A stretch of DNA of 64,000 bases from JBBRDU01 sp038230335 (GTDB taxonomy: Bacteria > Verrucomicrobiota > Verrucomicrobiia > Chthoniobacterales > UBA10450): the NCBI GenBank assembly GCA_038230335.1, contig JBBRNL010000001.1:124001-188000 (forward strand). Reading direction: 5' to 3'. Below the pieces are notes generated by a model. That model had not been told where the DNA came from, did no database searches, and saw only the letters and a program-made list of their open reading frames with translations. This document shows, one piece after another, positions 27,520 to 36,724 of this stretch; the stretch's first letter is position 1, and every line of letters begins with the position of its first letter. A program made the position numbers and the translations under genes.

Positions 27520-28380
27520 CTAGACGGCTGCCGCCGGTTGAAAGAATAAATCTTCGAAGGTGGGCTGGAATGGACCGGACTGGGTTTCGCCGATCTTGAA
27601 ACGGGGACTGATTTGAGCCTGACCCGCGCAAAAGACTTCGGTGGCATCGCGCCGACCGCACTTCTCGAGCAGCGCTTCGATCGCGCCGGAGGCCAGCTCC
27701 GGCGTGTTGCAGTCGCGACTGAGATGACCGAGCACGACGCGCTCGATCCGACCGGCCGGGAGTAACTGCTCAATGACCGCGGCGGCTGCCGTATTGGAGA
27801 GATGACCGTGGCGCGATTGAATTCGCTGCTTCACCGGCCAGGGGCGGTGCGTATCGTTCTGCAATAACTTTTCATCGTGATTGGTTTCGATCACGAGCGT
27901 GTGCACTTCGCGCAGGCGCTCGGTCAGCATTTTCGTGGCATAACCGAGATCGGTAATGAAACCAAGCCCGTGCCGGCCGGCGTGAAAGGCGAATCCGACC
28001 GGCTCGACCGCGTCGTGCGGAACAGGAAACGTCTGCACCGTGATATCACAAATGGAAAACTCCGCGCCGGTGTGGAAGAGGCGCCAGTTCCGGTGCTGAT
28101 CGAGCAGGCTGTCGCACCGAATGGCCTCGGCCGTGAGCGCGTTGCAATAAATCGGAACAGCGAATTTCCGACACAAGACTTCCAAGCCGCACACATGATC
28201 ACCGTGTTCGTGCGTAAGGAGGACGCCGTCGAGTTGTTCCGGCGCGACGCCGCATTGCTCCAGCCGCAAAACGAGCTGGCGCGCGCTCAATCCGCCGTCG
28301 ATCAGAATCCGGCAATGTTCCGTGGCGAGGAGCGCACTATTCCCGGCGCTGCCGCTGCCGAGCATGGTCAAGCTGAACAC
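27520..28380 (-). CDS. Metallo-beta-lactamase-fold hydrolase, YycJ-like
   Basis: The 286-residue protein starts with LTMLGSGSAGNSALL and carries the metal motif LTHEHGDHVCGL. Later motifs are FITDLGYAT (Asp ligand), ETNHD and VLGHLSRDCNTPE (His ligand), the WalJ/YycJ subfamily order. These proteins are 5'-3' DNA exonuclease-like enzymes linked to mismatch repair or cell wall control in Firmicutes. The distal role here is inferred only by family. Confidence 0.85.
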   Translation of the reverse strand: MFSLTMLGSGSAGNSALLATEHCRILIDGGLSARQLVLRLEQCGVAPEQLDGVLLTHEHGDHVCGLEVLCRKFAVPIYCNALTAEAIRCDSLLDQHRNWRLFHTGAEFSICDITVQTFPVPHDAVEPVGFAFHAGRHGLGFITDLGYATKMLTERLREVHTLVIETNHDEKLLQNDTHRPWPVKQRIQSRHGHLSNTAAAAVIEQLLPAGRIERVVLGHLSRDCNTPELASGAIEALLEKCGRRDATEVFCAGQAQISPRFKIGETQSGPFQPTFEDLFFQPAAAV

Positions 28381-28467
28381 GCCGCATGATTAAACGAAGC
28401 GTGTCCTGTTCACAAACAGAAATGCCGAGGCTCACGGATTTTTGGCACCACGCCCAGTCGATTTCGC

Positions 28468-28504
28468 GGGGATGGGCGGACATCTCGGAGAGATGCCCCT
28501 ACCT
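28468..28504 (-). repeat. Interspersed palindromic repeat, copy 1
   Basis: On the minus strand this reads aggtagggg, then a 6-bp hairpin (catctc / gagatg), then a sequence that partly pairs with the opening bases. The same aggtagggg-plus-hairpin design recurs at 30024, 32207 and 36725. It occupies the spacer between two minus-strand genes. Confidence 0.65.
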
Positions 28505-28522
28505 GACGCGACGTATCTCCGC

Positions 28523-29239
28523 TTAATTCGCGGGCCCCGCCTTCGGAGCGACCGCGTCCATTAACGCAAAGATGTGCTGCTTCTTGCCGTCGTAATCAAG
28601 CGAACGAAAACGGCGGATTTCTTCGAGCCGCCGCATTCCGTTCAATGTGTCGAGATAATGGGTGTAACTGGAGGCGAGTTCGGTCGTTTCGAGATAGCGG
28701 CTGCGCAGGTTCCGGTCGTGAAACGCGGTCGGGCATTGCCGGGCGAAGAGATGAAAGCGCAACCAGCGCCGATCGGTTTTTGAAACGCGCTGAGTTTTAC
28801 GAAAGAATGCGACGAAAAGGAGAAGCACAAGGTATGTGTCGATCTGCGCCTGCAGCTCGAGACTGCGCGCAAAATCTTCCTCCGCGATTTCACGCCGGCC
28901 GTTTTTAAACTCGAGGGCGGCATGCAGAGCGTGATTGATCTCTTCCACGAACATGATGAGCGAACGGATATTGCGATCGCTCAACCCGGCACGCGGATCG
29001 TGCCGCTCCAGTTGTTCGATGAGCCAGCGCGAATAATAAATGCCGACGTAAAGCTGATCGTCAGCCCGGCGCAGAAAGGTGCGGGCGAGTTCGCTCAGTT
29101 CGCGGGTCGAAGCGCCGGCCAGGGCCGAAAATTGCGTGCAGCGCTGCCGATCGATCAGGCAATCTTCCAGGTTAATCCCAACCTGTGCGTAGGTTCGTTC
29201 AAAGACGCGCTGGATCTGGCTGAAGAGCGTCTCGTTCAC
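28523..29239 (-). CDS. Helical protein of unknown function
   Basis: The 238-residue protein is mostly helical and charged with no membrane segment or signal. It includes YYSRWLIEQLERHDP, AYLVL-like hydrophobic helices and a C-terminal GMRRLEEIRRFRSLDYDGKKQ. I do not recognise a family. The start overlaps the stop of the upstream gene (29236) by four bases, so the two form a coupled pair and probably act together. Confidence 0.65.
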   Translation of the reverse strand: MNETLFSQIQRVFERTYAQVGINLEDCLIDRQRCTQFSALAGASTRELSELARTFLRRADDQLYVGIYYSRWLIEQLERHDPRAGLSDRNIRSLIMFVEEINHALHAALEFKNGRREIAEEDFARSLELQAQIDTYLVLLLFVAFFRKTQRVSKTDRRWLRFHLFARQCPTAFHDRNLRSRYLETTELASSYTHYLDTLNGMRRLEEIRRFRSLDYDGKKQHIFALMDAVAPKAGPAN

Positions 29240-29925
29240 AGGGTGATGGACGAGCGCATGTCGTCATCCAGGTTGAGCAGCTGATCGGAGAGCTGGTTCA
29301 AGGCACAGCGAATCTCGCGAAACCGCTCGGCTAATCCCTCAAAGACATCGTCCAGTTCGCATCGGCGCGCGACCGCGTGGGCCGCGACCAGTTGGAAATT
29401 GGAACGACCGACCTGCTCGTAAAATCTAACATCGGGTCCGCCGCGCAAGCTGCGCCGTTGCGTGTTCTCGTGAAAAATTCCGCTAACGAAGAGAGAGTAA
29501 TTGCCGACATGTGCGCGGAGCAGGAAGGCCTGCTCAGGCGTGACGCGTTGCAGCGCGATGAGCATGTCCGAGATGTATTGATGCACTGAATCGGCCGTAT
29601 GCGGCGCGCGGAGGACGCTGGAGCGGGAAAAGGCTTCCAGGAGAGACGCAATGTAATCGCACAACTTCCGGTCGTTGATTCCGCCCCGCTGCAAAACGTG
29701 ACGGGCCAGCACGTAGAAATAAAACTGTGAAGAAATTCGCAGCTGTCCGCCGTGCGAGAGAATGGCGTCGACCAGGCGGGGGTTATCCAGCACGGAGTCG
29801 CGTGTTTCGGCGTCGCTCAGAAGGTCGACCAGCGAAACGTGATCGGTGATGGAGCGCGAAAGGGTTCGCACAACGAAATCGAAATCCGCCGCCGTGAACC
29901 TCTCCCGACAATTCGCCCTGACCAT
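29236..29925 (-). CDS. Helical protein of unknown function, partner of downstream gene
   Basis: From the ATG at 29925 the protein has about 229 residues, helical and charged (FDFVVRTLSRSITDHVSLVDLL, YFYVLARHVLQRGG). No family is recognised. Other in-frame ATGs lie at 29973 and 30081, but the palindromic repeat at 29979-30049 falls inside the longest version, which argues for a start at 29973 or 29925. It is translationally coupled to the 238-residue gene downstream. Confidence 0.6.
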   Translation of the reverse strand: MVRANCRERFTAADFDFVVRTLSRSITDHVSLVDLLSDAETRDSVLDNPRLVDAILSHGGQLRISSQFYFYVLARHVLQRGGINDRKLCDYIASLLEAFSRSSVLRAPHTADSVHQYISDMLIALQRVTPEQAFLLRAHVGNYSLFVSGIFHENTQRRSLRGGPDVRFYEQVGRSNFQLVAAHAVARRCELDDVFEGLAERFREIRCALNQLSDQLLNLDDDMRSSITL

Positions 29926-29978
29926 CGGAATCCAAGTATGAGCAGCGCATGTGCCATAAGCAAGCTTTGCCATTGGGA

Positions 29979-30049
29979 GGGACGCGGCGCTGCGGCGTCC
30001 GTTTCGCAGGCTATGCCGTCCCAAGGTAGGGGTTGACCTCAATCGCCTC
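29979..30049. repeat. Composite palindromic repeat, copy 2
   Basis: Bases 29979-30022 form a GC-rich element with a 6-bp stem (ggacgc / gcgtcc) inside a wider gggacg / cgtccc pairing. It is followed at 30024 by aggtagggg and a degenerate hairpin like that in the copies at 32207 and 36725. It is the most eroded copy. Confidence 0.55.
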
Positions 30050-30186
30050 GGTCTCGGTATCGAGCACGAGCATGAGCACAAAGTGGGTCATCCCGAGCCA
30101 GCGAAGACGGCGAGGGATCTCTCCCATTCAGGCGGCGATACGCTTGGATCCTGTGCCTTGGCGCCTTCTCCGGCCTCGGGGATGCC

Positions 30187-32196
30187 CTACTTGATCGTGA
30201 TATTTCCGAGAGGAATTGGTCGCCACAACACGGTCGATCGCAGATCGGTCTGCCCATTGGCGCTCATCCATGCACGCTGCGCATTATTAACGAAGACCGC
30301 ATCGACCTCATAGGTCGCGGCGAGGAGGGCCGGAGGCGAGGCGACATGCCATCTCTCAAAGGCCCATTTGTCGTTCGCTTCCGGGACGCACAATCCGCGC
30401 GTCAAGGTTGCCATCACTTCGCCATCGCGCTTCAGGCGCAGTACCATCCATGGGAAAACGTCGCGCTCGCCTTGCAAAAACCAGGCCGATTGAAATTCGA
30501 CAATGTGATCCTCCCGTTCATTCGCGGAAGTCTTGTCGATCTCCGCGAGCTGTGTGTGAGAATCCAGTGTGGCAACGACGCGACCCGGAACATCGGGTGG
30601 GGGCGAGCCGGTTCCCGGGACGATGATACGGTTATTTTTCTTGAAAGAGGTTAGTTCATCCGTCGTGTCGACCGTCCATCGGCTTTGTTTGAGGAAATCA
30701 TGGAGCAACCGATCACTCGATGGTACGATCCGGCCATCCTTCGTCAGCATGGCCGGATGATAATAACCGGCACCAGCATCAAAGGTGGCCGCGTCGTTGT
30801 AATCAACCAGAACATAATCGGTCGGCGCGGGCGGCTCGTAGTTTGCGTGGCTCAGTGTCTTCAACCCTTTCAAGATGTAGTGCAGCGAATACAACTTCTC
30901 GCGCATAGCCAGATGAGAGAGATAGGGCAAGGGCGCCACCACGCTGGCCTGGCCCGGAACCTGGTCGATGAATGCGCTTTTCCGAACGCGATCCGGCCCT
31001 TTTGCGGCCCAGCCGGCAGATTCTTCCGCAATGGCCGCAGCCGGTCCGAACCAAGCCTGCCCGATCACGCACGCGATCAACAATGCCTCCGGAATCCACC
31101 ACGTCGGGAAGGGCCAGCGGAGGGCGAAGCGGGTTGGGCCGGTGGGCGCGGCGGGCGGCGTGCTCGAAGTCGTTAGGCAAAGCCTGGCGCCGGCCTCGAC
31201 CGTCGCCATCCAGAATAGAGGCAATAAAGGCGCTGCGTAATGAAAATAGACGGTCCACTCGGAGGAGCGCCAGGAAAGCAGGTGCTGCAGCAGAATCGGC
31301 GCGGAAATAACGAGCCAGCGCGGCCGCAACAAAGGCAGGCCGAGAAAGGGAAATATGAGAGCCCACACAAGGTTCCCGTGCCGGAGGGAGTTGAAAAGGG
31401 CGCGTCCGATCAACTGCGGTTGCGTGAAGGCGTTCTGCAGAATCTCTCTGCTGGTATGTCCGAGCCGGTCGTAGAGAGTCACGTAGTCGATATTTCCGGA
31501 GTTAAAAGCGGGCGTAATGACATAGCCGCAAAGCCCGAACCAGAGTAAAGCCGCCGTGAGTGGCCAAAGATTCCAAAGGGCCGACTCCCGCGCGGGGCGG
31601 TGGCGTTCTATAACGAGATGAACCGCGCCGTAGGCGGCGAGGAGCAGCGCCATGTTCTCTTTGCACGCGAGAACTGCGATGAACCAAAACCAATGACGCC
31701 AGAGCGACCGGGCAAGGCGCGCATCCAGAAGCAGGAGCAGGAACGGCGCAGTCAGCGCTTCCGGGTGAAACTCATGAAGCCCGATATAACCGGCGGCCGG
31801 CGCGAGGAGCAGGGCTGCTCCCAATAATAGTGAGTGCAGTGGACCAAATCCGAGCCGGCGTGCGATGCGATAGCCGACCGGAGCCATGGCCGCGAGCGCG
31901 GCATTTTGCACGATGACAAAAAGCATGGGATGCCGGAACAAGGCGAAGAGCGGCGCGAACAAAAACACGATCGGCTCGACATGATTACCGAGGAGCGGCA
32001 CGTGCTCGATCGAGACTTCGAAGCGGCCATGGATGAGCTGCCAGACGGCCTGAACGTAGTAAGCGAGATCGAAGGTCCGATATTCGAAGTTGGACCAGCG
32101 CGCATACGAGGTCCAAGTGACGAGGGCGAAAAATACCGCCGCCACTGCCATGATGATTTTGTGTCCGGTCTCAGCGGCGAATGCCTTCAAGTGCAA
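30187..32196 (-). CDS. DUF2079 polytopic membrane protein
   Basis: The 669-residue integral membrane protein fits DUF2079. The opening helices are followed by FEYRTFDLAYYVQAVWQL, GNHVEPIVFLFAPLFAL and GLHEFHPEALTAP, with conserved acidic and His residues in the first extracytoplasmic loops. About eleven membrane helices and a C-terminal soluble domain of about 200 residues (after about residue 430) are visible. DUF2079 resembles GT-C lipid-linked glycosyltransferases, so sugar transfer at the outer face of the membrane is inferred. It is followed on the same strand by small coupled genes but is not close enough to prove an operon. Confidence 0.82.
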   Translation of the reverse strand: MHLKAFAAETGHKIIMAVAAVFFALVTWTSYARWSNFEYRTFDLAYYVQAVWQLIHGRFEVSIEHVPLLGNHVEPIVFLFAPLFALFRHPMLFVIVQNAALAAMAPVGYRIARRLGFGPLHSLLLGAALLLAPAAGYIGLHEFHPEALTAPFLLLLLDARLARSLWRHWFWFIAVLACKENMALLLAAYGAVHLVIERHRPARESALWNLWPLTAALLWFGLCGYVITPAFNSGNIDYVTLYDRLGHTSREILQNAFTQPQLIGRALFNSLRHGNLVWALIFPFLGLPLLRPRWLVISAPILLQHLLSWRSSEWTVYFHYAAPLLPLFWMATVEAGARLCLTTSSTPPAAPTGPTRFALRWPFPTWWIPEALLIACVIGQAWFGPAAAIAEESAGWAAKGPDRVRKSAFIDQVPGQASVVAPLPYLSHLAMREKLYSLHYILKGLKTLSHANYEPPAPTDYVLVDYNDAATFDAGAGYYHPAMLTKDGRIVPSSDRLLHDFLKQSRWTVDTTDELTSFKKNNRIIVPGTGSPPPDVPGRVVATLDSHTQLAEIDKTSANEREDHIVEFQSAWFLQGERDVFPWMVLRLKRDGEVMATLTRGLCVPEANDKWAFERWHVASPPALLAATYEVDAVFVNNAQRAWMSANGQTDLRSTVLWRPIPLGNITIK

Positions 32197-32206
32197 GACC
32201 TTTAAC

Positions 32207-32248
32207 AGGTAGGGGCGATTGACTCAATCGCCTCGCGCTCGTCCCACC
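32207..32248 (+). repeat. Interspersed palindromic repeat, copy 3
   Basis: The plus strand reads aggtagggg, then a hairpin (cgattg / caatcg, 3-base loop), and ends in gtcccacca, which pairs imperfectly with the opening. It fills most of the 61-bp gap between two membrane-protein genes on the minus strand. Confidence 0.7.
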
Positions 32249-32257
32249 ACGCAAGGA

Positions 32258-33859
32258 TCAGGTCTTGCGTTGGTAGATCACAATATAATCCGGGGGCAGA
32301 TCGCGCAGGGGCGGGTCGCTTGAGAAATCGTAGACGCTTTCGTGCTCCAACAGTTTTACCAGGCCGACCGGCGTGTAGTTCTCACGACAATATTGGTCGG
32401 CCCAGGTGAATATGGTGCGATCGGAATCCGGTTGCGCGAGCCATGAATAATTGATCGCGACCAGGATCACGATTTTGGGTCGTGTTTTTTCAATTTCGGA
32501 AATCATTTCCCGCTGCATGCGGCTGGCATAATTTTGCGGCTCCATTAACCCGTAGGTGTGGATGTAGCCGGTGGCGGAACGCCGATTGGCGTAAAAACAA
32601 ATCTGCGGTTCCGATCCGAGCACGGCGATTTGATCGGCCGGACTGGTTCGCTCTCCTATGAACTTAGCGATGGGGAGCGACTCAGAAAAAGGGTTCGGAT
32701 ATGCGATGGCACGGCAGGCATCGAGCGGAGCCACCATGAACAAAAACTGACGGTCGCGCACGAGGGGCCAGGCCAGAGCGGCCGCGAAGACAGCGAGTGC
32801 GATCGTGCGCAGAATGCGGCTGGCTCGGGTTTTCGGCAAGGTGACGGCCGCCGCTGCGAAAAGCGCGATGACCGGCAGGATCAAAATGAAGTAATGATCG
32901 CGAAAATAAAATCCGGTGGAGACGGCGAGAGCGGCCGCCACGAGGAGCGATAGAAGAAAAGGAAGACTCGCGTGGGCGCCCGCCTGGGAGAGGCAAACGA
33001 CGAGGCCGATAAGGGCAAGTGCCCACAGAGGCCAGTTCACCCCGATCACTCCCGTGAGCTGATATTGGAGCACGCCGACCGCTTGCGAGATCGAAACTAA
33101 ATTGCCGTGCTCGCGCGCATATTGAATCGTCCAGAACCAAAACTTGGCGAAGACTCCGGCGTGCCAAAGGAACAAGCCCGTCACCAGTAAAGGCGCCGAG
33201 ACGCCGACGCAGAAAACCAACACCCCTTGTGCGATTTGCTTGAGCGCAGCCTTTTGTTGGAGCTGATCGTAAATCACATAGAAAAGGGCAAACACGGGAA
33301 ACCAGACGCCGGGTTGTTTCATCACGACAGCCAGTCCAAAAAACAGGCCGCTCGCAAATAAGAGACGAGGCGACCATCGGCGCACGGCCTGGAGGAGCAA
33401 CAACGCTCCGGCCATAGCTGCGAGGATAACGAAATGCGTGGCATGCGCAGCAAGGCCGGCTACCGCAGGACTGAGTGATAGAACTGCGAAAGCGGTTGCC
33501 GCCGCCAGGCCGGCGGTTGCGCCCCATAGCTCCCGTCCGAGAACGAAGAGCACGGTGATTGTCACGAAATTAATGATCAGCAAACCAAGGTGAATGCCGA
33601 GAGTCGTCTCCCCGAATACCCACATAAAGAGTGCGTAGGCAAAGTAGGAGCCGGGGAATTTCAGATTATAGGCAAGGTCGTATGGAGGAATGCCTTGGAG
33701 AAGAAGCCGGCCGGCGTAGGCATACTCGCCCTCATCCCGTTCCAACGGAAAAGAAAGGAGTCGAATTCGCACGAAGATGACCACGGCCAGAGCGGTCGCG
33801 AAGAGGACGCACCACGCGATCCGCAGGAGTGTCTCCCCGTTTTTCGTCTCTTTGTTCAA
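32258..33859 (-). CDS. GT39-type membrane glycosyltransferase
   Basis: The 533-residue polytopic protein of the ArnT/PMT (GT-C) type has the catalytic Asp-Glu loop FPLERDEGEYAYAGRLLLQG after the first helix. The PPYDLAYNLKFPGSYFAYALFM segment fits the GT39 second loop. At least ten further helices and a C-terminal periplasmic domain follow. These enzymes use polyprenyl-phosphate sugars to glycosylate lipids or proteins. It lies upstream of the DUF2079 gene in the same direction, with only a palindromic repeat between, so the two probably belong to one surface-glycosylation operon. Confidence 0.85.
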   Translation of the reverse strand: MNKETKNGETLLRIAWCVLFATALAVVIFVRIRLLSFPLERDEGEYAYAGRLLLQGIPPYDLAYNLKFPGSYFAYALFMWVFGETTLGIHLGLLIINFVTITVLFVLGRELWGATAGLAAATAFAVLSLSPAVAGLAAHATHFVILAAMAGALLLLQAVRRWSPRLLFASGLFFGLAVVMKQPGVWFPVFALFYVIYDQLQQKAALKQIAQGVLVFCVGVSAPLLVTGLFLWHAGVFAKFWFWTIQYAREHGNLVSISQAVGVLQYQLTGVIGVNWPLWALALIGLVVCLSQAGAHASLPFLLSLLVAAALAVSTGFYFRDHYFILILPVIALFAAAAVTLPKTRASRILRTIALAVFAAALAWPLVRDRQFLFMVAPLDACRAIAYPNPFSESLPIAKFIGERTSPADQIAVLGSEPQICFYANRRSATGYIHTYGLMEPQNYASRMQREMISEIEKTRPKIVILVAINYSWLAQPDSDRTIFTWADQYCRENYTPVGLVKLLEHESVYDFSSDPPLRDLPPDYIVIYQRKT

Positions 33860-33979
33860 CCGAAAATCATTCCGGCATCCGGTTGCGACAGCGTCAAGTC
33901 AGTACGAATCGCGCCGTCAAGCCCGTCGGTTGGACGAGGTCACTGGGATGCTCCAGACTCGTCACGCGAAAAGGTTCGA

Positions 33980-34723
33980 TCAGGTGTCGAACACATGATT
34001 TTGCAGCTGGGTTCGGTCACCCTGCATGGTGACCATATAAATTTCATTCCCTTGCACCCACGTGGCGGTGGTCCATTCGCCCTGGGAGGAATACCGCGGT
34101 CCGTCGCCCGGACGCATCTCGGGAAAGGCCGACCGGTTCAGCACAAACATGTGCAAAAGACGCCCGTCGCCACTATGAAAACAAATAAGCGCAACATCAT
34201 GACCGCGGAAGCGCAAGGTGCGACAGCCGACCGGCGGCATGTTTTGGAGCGGCTTGGGAAGTTGCAGGGACGAAGGGGCACCGGCTTTCTGTAGGAAGTT
34301 CGTTAGGCGCGGGAGTTCGCTCGATTTTAGTTCGAGGGAAGGGTCGACTTTGACAAAACTCACCATCTCATCGCTGTAATCCGCGAGTGACCCACGGGCG
34401 GCCGGAGCAGTCCGGGCCGCGCGGAAAAACACAGCCAGGGCGATGAACAGGGCGGCCGCCAGCAGCGCGGCCCGTTGCCACTTAAAAGAACGCGCGGGTT
34501 CCGGGCGCGGCACCGCGGCCAGGCGCTCTTTTAGTCCGGCCGGGATGTGCGTGCTTTGAATCTTGGCCGAGATGATCCGATCGAGAGTTTGTTCTTCCGT
34601 CCACCAGCGATTCAGCTCTAGGTCGACCTCGGTCTGCTTCAGCGCCTGCTCGAAACGCTGGTCGGTAATTCCGCATCCCTCGCGGTAAACACCCAGAATT
34701 GCGCGTGCTTCCTGGCTATCCAT
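33980..34723 (-). CDS. Probable membrane anti-sigma factor
   Basis: The 247-residue protein has a cytosolic N-terminal part of about 90 residues and one membrane helix (AALLAAALFIALAVFFRAA). An extracytoplasmic C-terminal domain with one Cys pair (VGCRTLRF, ALICFHS) follows. Its start overlaps the end of an ECF sigma gene by 8 bp, the classical sigma/anti-sigma arrangement. No zinc-anti-sigma HxxxCxxC motif is visible, so the type is unusual, and the sensing signal could act on the outer domain (inference). Confidence 0.75.
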   Translation of the reverse strand: MDSQEARAILGVYREGCGITDQRFEQALKQTEVDLELNRWWTEEQTLDRIISAKIQSTHIPAGLKERLAAVPRPEPARSFKWQRAALLAAALFIALAVFFRAARTAPAARGSLADYSDEMVSFVKVDPSLELKSSELPRLTNFLQKAGAPSSLQLPKPLQNMPPVGCRTLRFRGHDVALICFHSGDGRLLHMFVLNRSAFPEMRPGDGPRYSSQGEWTTATWVQGNEIYMVTMQGDRTQLQNHVFDT

Positions 34724-35258
34724 TTTCCGGGACTCCTCCCATGGGCACTGTTTTTCGCGCGGCGTCCCCCGCGAAATCCAGCAACGTTTTGCGCAATTCC
34801 GCTTTGCCGCGTGAGATCCTCGACATGACCGTGCCGATGGGGATTCCCAGAATCTCGGCGATCTCGCGATAGGAATGTTGTTGCATGTAAAAAAGAGTCA
34901 CGGGGGCCCGGTAGGAGTCCGGCAGTGCGTGCAAAGCCTCCTGCACAATCGCGCCGTCAAGCGTGTCAACGACCGTGGCGGGGACATGGAGTGGCTCGAC
35001 AAATTTGGTTTCGTCATCCGTTTCGGTGAAACGATCGGCGCGCCTTTTTTGAGCCAGAAACTCGCGATAGAGCGTCGTAAAAAGCCACGTCTTTGTCTTG
35101 GACGAATCGCGCAGTTGATGACCTTTGCGCGCCCAGATGTAAAAGGTCTGCTGGGTCAAATCGCCGGCATCGGATGGATTGCGGCTGAGCGAAAGAGCGA
35201 AGCGATAAAGGGGCATGTAGAACTCTTCCACCACACTTTCGAAGCTGAGGCCGCCCAC
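34716..35258 (-). CDS. ECF RNA polymerase sigma factor
   Basis: The 180-residue protein has sigma-70 region 2 (FALSLSRNPSDAGDLTQQTF) and region 4 (HSYREIAEILGIPIGTVMSRISRGK), joined by a linker (about residues 85-105). It would direct RNA polymerase to a small regulon under control of the overlapping downstream membrane protein. The divergent genes start about 160 bp away (DUF1223 protein, then MsrB), so they are good candidates for the regulon. A longer frame extends upstream but lacks matching sequence. Confidence 0.9.
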   Translation of the reverse strand: MGGLSFESVVEEFYMPLYRFALSLSRNPSDAGDLTQQTFYIWARKGHQLRDSSKTKTWLFTTLYREFLAQKRRADRFTETDDETKFVEPLHVPATVVDTLDGAIVQEALHALPDSYRAPVTLFYMQQHSYREIAEILGIPIGTVMSRISRGKAELRKTLLDFAGDAARKTVPMGGVPENG

Positions 35259-35416
35259 GCCGACACCAGTACTTCTCGGTCGGGGTCCAAGCGAGTGAAA
35301 AGTCCAGCCATCGCCGAGATTTCATAAGGAACGACGTTTCATCCACAATATGAGAGGGCGGGTCGGCTTCGGTTATTCCTCGTGAAATAATTCTGGACCG
35401 GCGCCCTCCCACAGCC

Positions 35417-36151
35417 ATGACAAGAAGCCCTTTGATCCTGATCGCAGGGATGAGCGTTTGTTTTGGAAGCGCAATCGCCGCTGGTCCCATCGAATTCCAA
35501 AGCGCGCCGGTAAAAACACATCTTCTCGAATTGTTCACCTCAGAGGGGTGCAGCAGTTGTCCGCCGGCCGAAGCGTGGTTGAGTGGGCTGAAAGATGATG
35601 CGCGGCTCTGGCATGTCTTTGTGCCGGTCGCGTTTCATGTCGATTACTGGGACCGTCTGGGCTGGCGCGATCCGTACGCGGCCAAAGCGTGGACGGCGCG
35701 CCAATATCAGTACGCGTCGCATTGGAAGTCGGGGAGTGTTTACACACCAGGATTCGTCCTGGATGGCGCGGAGTGGAGTAACCGCAACGCTTTGACAAAA
35801 GCCGCGGAGACGCCGGGCGTTTTGAAGATCAACGTGGTCAGCGCGGAAGATGTCACGGGCAGCTTTGCTCCAGCTAAAGCGGATAACGTCACGCTCGAGT
35901 TGCACGTGGCCCGCCTCGGTTTCAGCCTGACGACTGATGTGAAGGCGGGCGAAAACAGCGGGCGTAAGCTCCGGCATGATTTTGTGGTGCTTGCTCTGGG
36001 CAGCGCAAAGATGGTCGACGGCAAAGCCCAAGTGCATTTGTCGGCGGGATCCGCTCCGGAGCGTTCAGATTCCCGCGGAGCCCTCGTCGCATGGGTCACG
36101 GCCCTTGGGACGTCTGAACCGATCCAGGCGGTGGGCGGCTGGACCCGATAG
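35417..36151 (+). CDS. DUF1223 secreted thioredoxin-like protein
   Basis: The 244-residue protein has a signal peptide (LILIAGMSVCFGSAIAAG). A thioredoxin-like fold follows, with the redox motif CSSCPPAE (Cys about 45 and 48) just after VKTHLLELFTSEG, as typical of DUF1223. DUF1223 proteins are periplasmic and are thought to act in redox or metal stress, but no reaction is established. It is divergent from an ECF sigma gene and precedes msrB by about 70 bp, suggesting an oxidative-stress group. Confidence 0.85.
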   Translation: MTRSPLILIAGMSVCFGSAIAAGPIEFQSAPVKTHLLELFTSEGCSSCPPAEAWLSGLKDDARLWHVFVPVAFHVDYWDRLGWRDPYAAKAWTARQYQYASHWKSGSVYTPGFVLDGAEWSNRNALTKAAETPGVLKINVVSAEDVTGSFAPAKADNVTLELHVARLGFSLTTDVKAGENSGRKLRHDFVVLALGSAKMVDGKAQVHLSAGSAPERSDSRGALVAWVTALGTSEPIQAVGGWTR

Positions 36152-36219
36152 CATCGAAGAGGGCAAATGACGGGAATAATTTGGGCGGAGCCGCCTCTGA
36201 CATTCGAATCCTACTAAAC

Positions 36220-36699
36220 ATGAAGCTATTTAACTGCAGTGTGGCCGTATCCTTCGCAATGGCCGCGATGGCCTTTGCCCAGACCGGCGCTGATCAACCC
36301 CCCATGAGTGATAAAGTCGAAAAAACGGACGCCGATTGGAAAAAGGTTCTGACCCCAGACCAGTACTACGTGTTGCGGCGCAAAGGAACGGAACGGCCTT
36401 TTGCCAACGAGTATAACAACCTGCACGATCATGGCACTTTCAAGTGCGCTGCCTGCGGTCTGGAGCTCTTCAGTTCCGAAGCCAAATTCGAGTCGGGCAC
36501 GGGTTGGCCGAGTTTTTTTCAACCGATCGCTCCGGCGTCCGTTCACACCGAGACTGACCGCACGTTTTTTGGAACTCGCACGGAAGTGTTGTGTGCGCGG
36601 TGTGGTGGACATCTTGGGCATGTCTTTGACGACGGTCCCAAGCCAACCGGATTGCGTTATTGCATGAACTCGGTGGCGATGAAGTTCGAAAAGAAATAG
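36220..36699 (+). CDS. msrB: Peptide-methionine (R)-S-oxide reductase, exported
   Basis: MsrB reduces methionine-R-sulfoxide in proteins. From the ATG at 36220 the protein has a signal peptide (SVAVSFAMAAMAFAQ) and is therefore periplasmic. The zinc ligands CAAC (about 76-79) and CARC (about 125-128) are present, as is the catalytic Cys in LRYCMNS (about 148). The substrate-binding GTGWPSFF and GHLGHVFDDGP segments are intact. The upstream frame from 36181 lacks a signal and is not used. Position beside a DUF1223 redox protein and an ECF sigma factor supports a periplasmic oxidative-damage response. Confidence 0.94.
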   Translation: MKLFNCSVAVSFAMAAMAFAQTGADQPPMSDKVEKTDADWKKVLTPDQYYVLRRKGTERPFANEYNNLHDHGTFKCAACGLELFSSEAKFESGTGWPSFFQPIAPASVHTETDRTFFGTRTEVLCARCGGHLGHVFDDGPKPTGLRYCMNSVAMKFEKK

Positions 36700-36724
36700 C
36701 GGCGCACGGCGGAGAGTTGGCAGC

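Noticed and set aside
33590..34294. Plus-strand frame of 234 codons
   Set aside because: It overlaps the GT39 and anti-sigma genes on the other strand and has no coding signature.
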